Shown here: positions 1 to 6,077 of the stretch, piece after piece
How positions within the stretch are numbered: the first letter of the stretch is position 1
How the letters are laid out: every line of letters starts with the position of its first letter
NCBI GenBank assembly: GCA_051745935.1
Contig: JBNJEM010000183.1
Span: 1-11,881 of the forward strand
Direction: 5' to 3'
From: JBNJEM01 sp051745935
GTDB lineage: Bacteria; Planctomycetota; Planctomycetia; Pirellulales; Pirellulaceae
DNA: 11,881 bases
The notes under the pieces: generated by a model
What the model saw: only the letters and a program-made list of their open reading frames with translations
Database searches by the model: none
What the model was told of the DNA's origin: nothing
Made by a program: the position numbers and the translations under genes

Positions 1-471
1 CCACTCACGCCGTGACGATCATTAGCGGTGCTCCAGGTGCCATGATAGGCCCACGGATGGCAAAACGGACCCACGGATGAAGAAACGGAAGGCGCCGCGT
101 TTTTTTCACGCGTGAGCCCCGTCCGCCGTGTTCCCTTTGGTCCTTTCAGTCCCTGAGGTCCTTGATTCGACGGGGGCAAGGACGCAAGGCGCAACAAAAC
201 GGGCTACAAGGACCTAAAGTTTTTCGCCATCCCGCGTTTATCCTGCAACAATGCCCTGGGATCGACGGCTTCCATGGCTTGTTATTTCACTGGGTACGCC
301 AAGAGCTTCAACACGATAGACACCTTCCGCCGTAACGTCACCTACGCGGAACACAGAGGCATCTTCAAATGCGCAACAGTCGAAACGTGAACCACCTAAG
401 GAATTGACCACCCCAGGACAAGGCTGCGGCATTTTTCCGCTTTCTCGGCGGACTCTCATGGGCGGCGCGGT
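1..471. other. intergenic stretch, no supported gene
   Basis: No gene is supported here. It holds a degenerate 20-bp direct repeat (50-89) and a perfect 9-bp inverted repeat, AGGTCCTTG at 156-164 against CAAGGACCT at 207-215. A 73-codon minus-strand frame (238-459) resembles no family I know and runs towards repeat copy A. The stretch lies downstream of the minus-strand SGNH hydrolase gene. Confidence 0.6.
50..89. repeat. 20-bp direct repeat, two adjacent units
   Basis: The units CCCACGGATGGCAAAACGGA (50-69) and CCCACGGATGAAGAAACGGA (70-89) abut exactly and differ at three positions. No gene is close enough to suggest an operator role. It may simply be a short tandem duplication. Confidence 0.6.
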
Positions 472-575
472 TATATTTCAGGCGGTTGGATTTTTCCGGG
501 TGGAAAGCGGCCCGACGCAAGCCGTCCTCCCGTTGGTCGGACTCGCGGCGGAAAAAATCATCCGCGACCGGTATA
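472..575 (-). repeat. 104-bp interspersed repeat, copy A
   Basis: This is a full-length copy of a family found five times in the window. On the plus strand it runs from TATATTTCAGGCGG to CGCGACCGGTATA. It ends one base short of the stop codon of the SGNH hydrolase gene (stop 577-579, minus strand), so it would form the start of that mRNA's 3' untranslated region. It differs from copy B at about four positions by eye. In the orientation given here, CGCGG (repeat positions 10-14) can pair with CCGCG (28-32), and GGT (7-9) with ACC (39-41), giving a hairpin. Both ends are TATA, but no longer terminal inverted repeat is visible. Confidence 0.9.
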
Positions 576-576
576 A

Positions 577-2109
577 TCAAGGTTTGGAGACCGGCTTCTT
601 GAGCCGTCGCTTGCGCCCCCGCGACTCGATGGGCTCGCCGTCGGCGCGACCGTGCGACCAGGCTTGCAGTGACTGCAGACGCTGTTGTCCCCGGAAGAAA
701 TAGAATGTGGAGAGGCTATCCAGGTGCTGTTGGAACGTTTGCTGGGCGTCCGCTCGCCAGTCAGACGCTGGCTCGATGATCCCCATGGTTTCCAGGGTCT
801 CCACCAAGGCCAAACCGATCCGTTTGTGCCCCTTGACGGACGGGTGGATGTGATCGACGAGGATTGAATTATCCAGGATACCGTGCTGGGTACGGGACTC
901 AAGCAGTTGGTGGGCGTCCAGAAGGGGCACGGACCATGCGCGAGCGACCTCGCGCAACGATTCCTCCATGGGCTGAAGGATTCTCAACGGGCAGACATCT
1001 TCGTCGCGCGCGGCGTGGAATTCACGACGCGCTTGATCGAATTGCCCCTGCAATTCGTGCAACTTCCCCAAATGAAAGTGCAGGCCGGCGTGTCGCGGAT
1101 CGAGTTCACTGGCCGCCTTGCAGAGGGCGATGGCTTTTTGCCGGGCGGCTGGAGGTTGGGCCCTGGCTTCCTCCAGCAGCTCTTCAATCCTCGCTCGCTC
1201 CTGCTTTGTCAAATCCGCCCGATGCTCCGACTTGAAGGGGGGCGTGTCCGCCAGGTTGGACGGCGGCAGGACAAACACCAGCGGGACACCTGCGTGCCGG
1301 GCGATGCAAGCCATGCGAGCTAAGTTGAATTCGTAATGCCGAATTACCCCGGCTCGCCACGCCGGGTCTCGGTGGTAGGCTTCGATTCCGTTGCGGTAAT
1401 CGAGCAGGGCATCCACTTCGGAGCCAAGCGTCGCGGGAGCCGGTAAGGGTTCGGACCGCTCCGTCAGTTTCCGCAGCAGCTGCCGATAGACATGATAAAT
1501 CCGAAGCCGAGCGAGATAGTGATGGGGTTTGGCCAGTACACCCGGCCGATCTCGAACAGCGCCGTACGTTCGATCCTCCAGAAACTCATTATGCCCGGTA
1601 CAGACAATCACAAGGTCCGGTTCGTAGTCGAGGCATTCCTGCAGGATCGGTACCAGCCGGTAGCTGGCATACGAGATCCCGCCACAATTCACCACTTCCC
1701 ACCGCCGGCTGGGATCCGCCTCCCGCAAAGCCAACTCCAGCCACGTGGTAAATGACGTTTCCTTGGCGAAGGGGCGTCCTTGCACGGTGGACCCCCCGAG
1801 ACAGAAAATCCGATAAGTACCCGGCGGCTTGGGGCTCGGAAAAGAGTCTTCCACGAAGAATTCCAGCCGCGCTGGCGCGATGCGATACTCGCCTGCCTCC
1901 GCATCATGCACGAACAGGGGTTGTTGGTCGCTGAACCCCACGAAAGGATCCGTGTGCATGTCCGGTTCCCCAAGACCGAACAGCCAGCAAACACCTTCGG
2001 CCATGACGAACCATGAGAGCCCGAAGAGCACGGCCGCCACTCGCATCCCCCACGGCCGAAGGCGAGACCTTGGATAGCCCGAATCAGCCGAATCACGGCG
2101 AGGGAACAT
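577..2109 (-). CDS. membrane-anchored SGNH/GDSL hydrolase with TPR insert
   Basis: This 510-residue protein is probably an extracytoplasmic or membrane-tethered esterase or acyl hydrolase; its substrate is unknown. A basic N-terminus (residues 1-22) precedes one hydrophobic segment (about 23-45). The SGNH blocks follow in order: FCLGGSTVQG with candidate nucleophile Ser107, N141 in VVNCGG, GHNE at 172-175 (oxyanion Asn174), and DHIHP with Asp419 and His422 as the D-x-x-H pair. Between blocks III and V an insert of about 50 residues (322-370) has the spacing of a TPR helix pair (LGKLHELQGQFDQA, then AARDED). A charged, Arg/Lys-rich tail ends the protein. The start is uncertain: ATG at 2109 has only a weak AGG upstream, and Met22 (2046) would also keep the membrane segment. 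The gene stands alone; repeat copy A abuts its stop. The fold assignment is firm, the function is not. Confidence 0.85.
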   Translation of the reverse strand: MFPRRDSADSGYPRSRLRPWGMRVAAVLFGLSWFVMAEGVCWLFGLGEPDMHTDPFVGFSDQQPLFVHDAEAGEYRIAPARLEFFVEDSFPSPKPPGTYRIFCLGGSTVQGRPFAKETSFTTWLELALREADPSRRWEVVNCGGISYASYRLVPILQECLDYEPDLVIVCTGHNEFLEDRTYGAVRDRPGVLAKPHHYLARLRIYHVYRQLLRKLTERSEPLPAPATLGSEVDALLDYRNGIEAYHRDPAWRAGVIRHYEFNLARMACIARHAGVPLVFVLPPSNLADTPPFKSEHRADLTKQERARIEELLEEARAQPPAARQKAIALCKAASELDPRHAGLHFHLGKLHELQGQFDQARREFHAARDEDVCPLRILQPMEESLREVARAWSVPLLDAHQLLESRTQHGILDNSILVDHIHPSVKGHKRIGLALVETLETMGIIEPASDWRADAQQTFQQHLDSLSTFYFFRGQQRLQSLQAWSHGRADGEPIESRGRKRRLKKPVSKP

Positions 2110-2474
2110 GGTGATGGCCTATGCGAATTTCAAATGTCGTAACACTTCAGCCACCCGAATCAACGTTCTCGGAAGTGCCCCCTTTCTTTTCCGAGACGGG
2201 AGCCGGAGGTTGTTGGAGATGGCAGTGGCTGACACGTCTTGTTCACCCATGAGACAAGACTCATAAGGATCCAGGAGATTTCCTTCCCTCCAAGGAGTTC
2301 AGGAAGCGGAATCCAGGTTTGGTATCCGGGCTGTCAAAATGGTCCCGTCCAAGTTGCGCCGAGATCAGCTTATCCGAGATTGCCGATACGCCGGTAACGA
2401 TCAGGCGCCCCGCCGTGGCTCGGCGCTTCTGCTTCAACCGGCCAAACAGCCCGCGACATTTGTTGTTCAACCGT
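2110..2474. other. intergenic stretch, no recognised gene
   Basis: This spacer separates the start of the SGNH gene from repeat copy B. A minus-strand frame at 2261-2470 (69 codons, TTG start right after an in-frame TAA) has GC-rich third positions in its first half. I see no ribosome binding site and recognise no family, so I do not call it a gene; a decayed gene fragment is possible. No promoter or terminator is convincing. Confidence 0.5.
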
Positions 2475-2578
2475 TATACTGGTCGCGGATGACTTTCTCC
2501 GCCGCGAGTCCGACCAACGGGAGGACGGCTTGCGTCGGGCAGCTTTCCACCCGGAAAAATCCAACCGCCTGAAATATA
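2475..2578 (+). repeat. 104-bp interspersed repeat, copy B
   Basis: This full-length copy is inverted relative to copies A, C and D and starts TATACTGGTCGCGG. It ends 38 bp downstream of the stop of the minus-strand DUF1080 gene. The hairpin pairing CGCGG/CCGCG in the first half is intact. In the given orientation its reading frame is open and encodes RRESDQREDGLRR followed by FHPEKSNRLKY. It lacks an upstream ribosome binding site, so I treat it as a repeat and not as a gene. Confidence 0.9.
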
Positions 2579-2616
2579 CTGGAACCCATCAAGTGGCCCG
2601 GTGTTTTTTGGCCCGG

Positions 2617-3354
2617 TCACTTAATCGCTTTGAGCCGAATGTTCTTGAATTCCGCCCACATTGGCTTGCCGGCATGGAGTTGAAAAGCGAGGATGCCTTC
2701 TCGCAAGGACAATTCGGGATGTTTGTCAGTGAAATCCAGAATTAGCCTGTTGTTGAGATAGTGTCGAATGTGGTTCCCCTTGGCAATGATGACGACGTCG
2801 TTCCAGTCGTCGAGCTTGAATAATTCGCGATAGCCTTCCGCGTCAATCAGTTCACCGAGAACTTCCTTGCCATCTTCATCCCATACGGCTTTCTCGCCGA
2901 CAAGGCACATGCGGCCCCGCTTGCCCCCTTCGCCGTAGATGAACCCGGCGACACTCGGGAGTTGGTTCTGATTGCGGATCTCGTATTGGTATCCCCGCAC
3001 GACCCAATCGTTCCGGGGCTGACCTTCCGTGATATGTTTCGAGCGGTACTGAATTCCGGAGTTGTTGGTGGCCGTGCACCGGAACGACAGGCGCAATTCG
3101 AAATCCTTGACCGTGCCGCCCTTCCAGATAAGGAACGTGTTGCCTTTGGCTCGTTGCTCGGGAGTCGTTTCTCCATGGATCGCTCCGTCTTTCACTGACC
3201 ATAACCGCGGGTCGCCGTCCCAGTTCGTTAGATCCCGGCCGTTGAATATGGGACGCATGCCTTCCGGTTCGGGCGGGGCGGACCGCGAATCTTCAGCGGC
3301 CAACGGATTCAAGGCAACAAACATACAGCCGACAAACGTTAAGCAACGGATCAT
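2617..3354 (-). CDS. secreted DUF1080 (3-keto-disaccharide hydrolase domain) protein
   Basis: This 245-residue protein belongs to the DUF1080 / 3-keto-disaccharide hydrolase family (PF06439), a concanavalin-like beta-sandwich very common in planctomycetes. Family members studied elsewhere hydrolyse 3-keto-glycosides; this one's substrate is not known. A signal peptide spans about residues 1-20 with likely cleavage at PLAA/ED, so it acts in the periplasm or outside. Family motifs run in order: FNGRDLTNW (37-45), NTFLIW (72-77), NNSGIQYRS (97-105), GYQYEI (121-126), DWNDVVIIAKGNH (183-195), FQLHAG (224-229) and EFKNIRLK (235-242). Domain length is normal and complete. I chose ATG at 3354 over an upstream in-frame start at 3420 because it gives a clean signal peptide and has GGAGCG five bases upstream. 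The gene is divergent from the Gfo/Idh/MocA oxidoreductase gene, a plausible partner enzyme. Confidence 0.9.
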   Translation of the reverse strand: MIRCLTFVGCMFVALNPLAAEDSRSAPPEPEGMRPIFNGRDLTNWDGDPRLWSVKDGAIHGETTPEQRAKGNTFLIWKGGTVKDFELRLSFRCTATNNSGIQYRSKHITEGQPRNDWVVRGYQYEIRNQNQLPSVAGFIYGEGGKRGRMCLVGEKAVWDEDGKEVLGELIDAEGYRELFKLDDWNDVVIIAKGNHIRHYLNNRLILDFTDKHPELSLREGILAFQLHAGKPMWAEFKNIRLKAIK

Positions 3355-3359
3355 AAGTA

Positions 3360-3365
3360 CGCTCC
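3360..3365 (-). promoter_or_regulatory. ribosome binding site deciding the DUF1080 start
   Basis: GGAGCG on the minus strand lies five bases before ATG at 3354-3352. It supports that codon as the start rather than the in-frame upstream codon at 3420, which would add 22 non-signal-like residues. Confidence 0.6.
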
Positions 3366-3714
3366 GAATTGAAAGAAGGTAACACTTCAGTTCGCTAAAA
3401 CGTTGCGAAAGAAGTTGCATTGTCGGCCTCTATTTTAATCAGTCCAACGCCCGGATGCTAACGGGCCCCGGAAAAGATAGCTTACCGGTTCCGACGAGCC
3501 CGACGTGGGCCAACCGGCCAACGGGGCCCCTTCGTGGACGGCAAAGTGGCAGGTTGTCCCGTCGAGCAGCACTGTAAGGCCAACGGACAATGGAAACGTA
3601 CCCGAACGCTATGGCAGCGGTCGCGACAGGTCTGGTGTCCGAACGTTCGCCGGTTCGGCTACGGGTGTGCCCTTTCCATCACTTTTTGCCTGAAGTAGAC
3701 TACGGGCGGGAGGC

Positions 3715-3765
3715 GCGGCCATGTTGCAAAGCGGCCATGTTGCAAAGCGGCCATGTTGCAAAGCG
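3715..3765. repeat. 16-bp tandem repeat, three perfect units
   Basis: GCGGCCATGTTGCAAA is repeated without a mismatch at 3715-3730, 3731-3746 and 3747-3762, followed by a partial GCG. Perfect identity suggests recent expansion. It ends 13 bp before repeat copy C. The unit is not a multiple of three and I see no gene across it. Confidence 0.95.
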
Positions 3766-3778
3766 TGGGAGCGGGAGT

Positions 3779-3883
3779 TATATTTCAGGCGGTCGGACTT
3801 GTCCGGGATGGAAAGCTGCCCGACGCAAGCCGTCCTCCCGTTGGTTGGACTCGCGGCGGACAAAGTCATCCGCGACTGGTCTA
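3779..3883 (-). repeat. 105-bp interspersed repeat, copy C (most diverged)
   Basis: This copy has the family's length plus one inserted base (GGGATGG where copy A has GGGTGG), and several substitutions, including changed ends (TCTA instead of TATA). The insertion breaks the reading frame kept by copies A, B and D. It is the only copy not close to a stop codon. Right after it, TCCGCGACCGGTCT (about 3886-3899) nearly repeats the copy's own end TCCGCGACTGGTCT (3869-3882). Confidence 0.85.
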
Positions 3884-4235
3884 TGTCCGCGACCGGTCTC
3901 TGTTAGAGGGATCCGCGGGAGTTCTTCGAAACCCCGCCAGCGAAACGGTTTCGCCACCGTAAATGTCCGAGCACGAGTCCGCAACAGTGGCTCGCGTTGT
4001 GATCTAGTTGTGACCTACATGGCAAGAGCCTGAAAAGCCATGACAAAAGCAGTGAGGTTTCCTTTCACCTAGGAACGGGAACCATTTTTTGTTACGGGCT
4101 GAAAAATGTTGTGACCGGCTGTAAAATACCCGAAATACTCAACCACGAAGTAAAGGCCACGGCTAGAGGCGCGAAGCACCCACAAACACGCGTCGAACTT
4201 CGCCACGATCGCTCCGACAACAGTACCGCGCGCCA

Positions 4236-4294
4236 ACCAAGCACCAAGCACCAAGCACCAAGGACCAAGCACCAAGGACCAAGCACCAAGCACC
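4236..4294. repeat. heptamer tandem array, eight units
   Basis: ACCAAG followed by C or G is repeated eight times from 4236 to 4291, then a partial ACC. The seventh base runs C, C, C, G, C, G, C, C. It ends about 75 bp before the oxidoreductase start and about 13 bp before the possible -10 box. It resembles in kind the short heptanucleotide repeats known from heterocystous cyanobacteria, but relatedness is not implied. Translated minus-strand frames read LVLGAWC-like strings and are artefacts of the array. Confidence 0.95.
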
Positions 4295-4369
4295 CGTGGA
4301 CGTGTTGTACAATCTCGTTTTCTGGTTTAATTGTCTGATTCTTTCCACGCCGAAATGAAGGGTTTCGCC

Positions 4370-5707
4370 ATGACCAAGTCTCAATCCACGCGACGTGATT
4401 TCCTCAAAACGTCGGCTGCCGCCGCGGCCTTCACCACCGTGCCGTACTTCACCGCGACGCGGAAGGCTTTTGCCAACGAGGCGGCCAACGATCGACCGCG
4501 GATCGGGTGCGTCGGCGTGGGGAGCATGGGGACGGGCGATGCCAAGGCTCATGCCCGTTTCGGGGACGTGGTGGCGGTCTGCGACGTGGATTCCCGACAC
4601 GCCGAGCGGGCGAAGAACGACAAGGATATCGGCAAAGGAAAGGCGGATTCCTACGGCGATTACCACAAGGTTCTGGATCGCGATGACATCGACGTGGTCA
4701 GCGTCGTGACTCCAGATCATTGGCACGTGAAGATTGCGATCGAGGCGCTTGAAGCCGGCAAGCATGTCTTCTGCCAAAAACCGCTGACACTGACTTTGGA
4801 AGAGAACCAGTTGATGCGCGACGCGTGCAAGAAGCATGACGACAAGGTCTTCTTCATCGGCACGCAGCAACGCAGCAGTCGTGACAAGTTTCTGCGCGCG
4901 ATCAACATGGTGCAAAAGGGAATCTTGGGCGATATCGAAAAGATTACGGTTGGCATCAACGGTGGCCCCAAAGGTGGTCCCTTCCCCAAGACCGATCCGC
5001 CCGAGCAGCTCGATTGGGAGATGTGGCTCGGCCAGGCCCCCAAGGTCGAATACATTGATAAGCGGTGCCATTACCAGTTCCGCTGGTGGTATGAATACTC
5101 CGGCGGCAAGTTTACCGACTGGGGAGCGCACCACGTTGACATCGCGACGTGGGCGATCGAGCACGACGAGCACGGGATGGGGCCGATCGAGATCGATGGA
5201 ACCGACGCCAAACATCCGGTTCCGTTCAAGGACGGCTACCCGACGGTGGATGACTGCTACAACACGGCCCATGATTACGCCGTGAAGTGCAAGTTCGCCA
5301 ACGGCATCGAGATGACCATCGACAGCCGGAGTCGAAATGGGATACTATTCGAGGGCACCAAGGGTCGGATCTTCGTCAGCCGCGGTACCATTGACGGCAA
5401 GCCGATCGAGGAGAATTGGGACGACGGCCAGTACACCAACGAGGACCAGGTTCGTCTTTATAAGGGCAAACCGCCGGAGGGGCACAAGCATAATTTCTAT
5501 CGCTGCATCCGCGAGGGCGGCTTGCCGGTGTCGGACGTCTACAGCCACGTGATGGCGATGAACACCTGCCATTTGGCGGCCATCGCCGCCCGGCTTAACC
5601 GGGTCATCAAGTGGGATCCGAAGACCGAAAAAATCGTGGGGGACGATCAAGCCGCCGCGTTCTTTGCTCGCACACCGCGCGCGGGATACGAGATCCTTCG
5701 GGTTTGA
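4370..5707 (+). CDS. Tat-exported Gfo/Idh/MocA-family oxidoreductase
   Basis: This 445-residue protein is a predicted NAD(P)-dependent oxidoreductase acting on a sugar or glycoside, exported folded through the Tat system. The twin-arginine motif RRDFLK (8-13) is followed by an Ala-rich hydrophobic stretch, probably cleaved near AFA/NE (about 36). The Rossmann fold starts at RIGCVGVGSMG with GxGxxG at 49-54 and CDVD at 71-74. TPDHWH (114-119) and CQKPLT (135-140) follow; the latter replaces the usual EKP Glu with Gln but keeps Lys137. The C-terminal domain carries DWGAHHVDIATWA (250-262), with conserved His and Asp typical of the family, and ends in the common PRAGYEI. I chose ATG at 4370 because AAGGG lies seven bases upstream and the Tat signal then starts properly; a TTG at 4331 is open but adds 13 unneeded residues. 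Its neighbours, an exported DUF1080 hydrolase and an SGLT-like symporter, fit 3-keto-glycoside metabolism. The exact reaction is unknown. Confidence 0.93.
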   Translation: MTKSQSTRRDFLKTSAAAAAFTTVPYFTATRKAFANEAANDRPRIGCVGVGSMGTGDAKAHARFGDVVAVCDVDSRHAERAKNDKDIGKGKADSYGDYHKVLDRDDIDVVSVVTPDHWHVKIAIEALEAGKHVFCQKPLTLTLEENQLMRDACKKHDDKVFFIGTQQRSSRDKFLRAINMVQKGILGDIEKITVGINGGPKGGPFPKTDPPEQLDWEMWLGQAPKVEYIDKRCHYQFRWWYEYSGGKFTDWGAHHVDIATWAIEHDEHGMGPIEIDGTDAKHPVPFKDGYPTVDDCYNTAHDYAVKCKFANGIEMTIDSRSRNGILFEGTKGRIFVSRGTIDGKPIEENWDDGQYTNEDQVRLYKGKPPEGHKHNFYRCIREGGLPVSDVYSHVMAMNTCHLAAIAARLNRVIKWDPKTEKIVGDDQAAAFFARTPRAGYEILRV

Positions 5708-5847
5708 GATTCAAAGTGCAAACGCGTGAGGCTCTTTGAGCGGTCTAGACGCTGGAAAAGCCCTGGTTTCCGGTGAGTTCAACATGGAAATGGTGGTAGC
5801 CGTTCACGGGTGCCGCGACACGGCGTGGACACGCAAGACCCGCATGG

Positions 5848-5889
5848 ATGCCACGGGCTTGTCCCGTGGTGGTTCACGCTCGCCGCTAC
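5848..5889 (+). repeat. 42-bp REP-like hairpin unit, copy 1
   Basis: The unit starts ATGCC, forms a stem of CCACGGG with CCCGTGG around loop CTTGT (5851-5869), and ends in a more variable arm closing with GCTAC. It is inverted relative to copy 2; the first 23 bases of the two are identical. Confidence 0.85.
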
Positions 5890-5921
5890 AAACCGGCCAG
5901 ACACACCACTGCTGCCTGTCG

Positions 5922-5963
5922 GTAGCGTGGAACGTAACGGACCACGGGACAAGCCCGTGGCAT
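5922..5963 (-). repeat. 42-bp REP-like hairpin unit, copy 2
   Basis: On the minus strand this reads ATGCC, the stem CCACGGG/CCCGTGG with loop CTTGT, then TTACGTTCC and GCTAC. The TTACGTTCC arm matches copy 3 at the window end better than copy 1. Confidence 0.85.
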
Positions 5964-6077
5964 TTGCACCTCGAAAAGCCTTTCGTCAAATGTGCAACAA
6001 ACGTGCGAACGCCCGCGGACATCAGTGTTTTGCCCGTGAACGGTTACAAATGGTGATATACATCCGAGGAGAACACA

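Larger units (their letters stand above)
3366..4357. other. long divergent intergenic region rich in repeats
   Basis: About 1 kb separates the divergent DUF1080 and oxidoreductase starts, with no supported gene. It holds the 16-bp tandem array (3715-3765), repeat copy C (3779-3883) with a partial duplication of its end (3884-3899), a 15-bp palindrome (GCGAAAC-G-GTTTCGC, 3940-3954), two similar 16-mers 20 bp apart (TTACGGGCTGAAAAAT at 4092, TGACCGGCTGTAAAAT at 4112) and the heptamer array (4236-4294). Promoters for both flanking genes should lie here. TACAAT at 4308-4313 is a possible -10 box for the oxidoreductase gene, without a convincing -35. Open frames in this region cross the repeats and look spurious. 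Confidence 0.6.
5796..6047. repeat. nested inverted-repeat (BIME-like) element
   Basis: The outer arms are GTAGCCGTTCACGGG (5796-5810) and CCCGTGAACGGTTAC (6033-6047), complementary at 14 of 15 positions. Inside lie two inverted copies of the 42-bp hairpin unit (5848-5889 and 5922-5963). Between and overlapping them is a third hairpin, CCACTGCTGCC against GGTAGCGTGG with one bulge and a TGTC loop (5906-5930). A fourth, at about 5961-5996, pairs CATTTG with CAAATG around CGAAA/TTTCG. The element fills the spacer just upstream of the symporter gene. It resembles paired REP units in bacterial interspersed mosaic elements. Confidence 0.75.
5708..6065. other. intergenic stretch with structured inverted repeats
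   Basis: No gene is supported between the oxidoreductase stop and the symporter's ribosome binding site. A small hairpin (CTGGAAA against TTTCCGG, 5752-5773, no T-tract) lies 45 bp after the oxidoreductase stop. Then comes the nested inverted-repeat element (5796-6047). I find no convincing promoter for the symporter, so read-through from the oxidoreductase gene is possible. Confidence 0.55.

Noticed and set aside
238..459. 73-codon minus-strand open frame
   Set aside because: No family recognised and no ribosome binding site that I can defend; it could be a decayed fragment but I cannot support a gene.
2261..2470. 69-codon minus-strand frame beside repeat copy B
   Set aside because: TTG start directly after a stop, no Shine-Dalgarno sequence, no recognised motif.
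3715..4294. CRISPR array
   Set aside because: The tandem units (16 bp and 7 bp) are contiguous with no spacers, and there are no cas genes.
4163..5272. 369-codon minus-strand frame opposite the oxidoreductase gene
   Set aside because: Antisense shadow of a clear Gfo/Idh/MocA gene; its end is the translated heptamer array.
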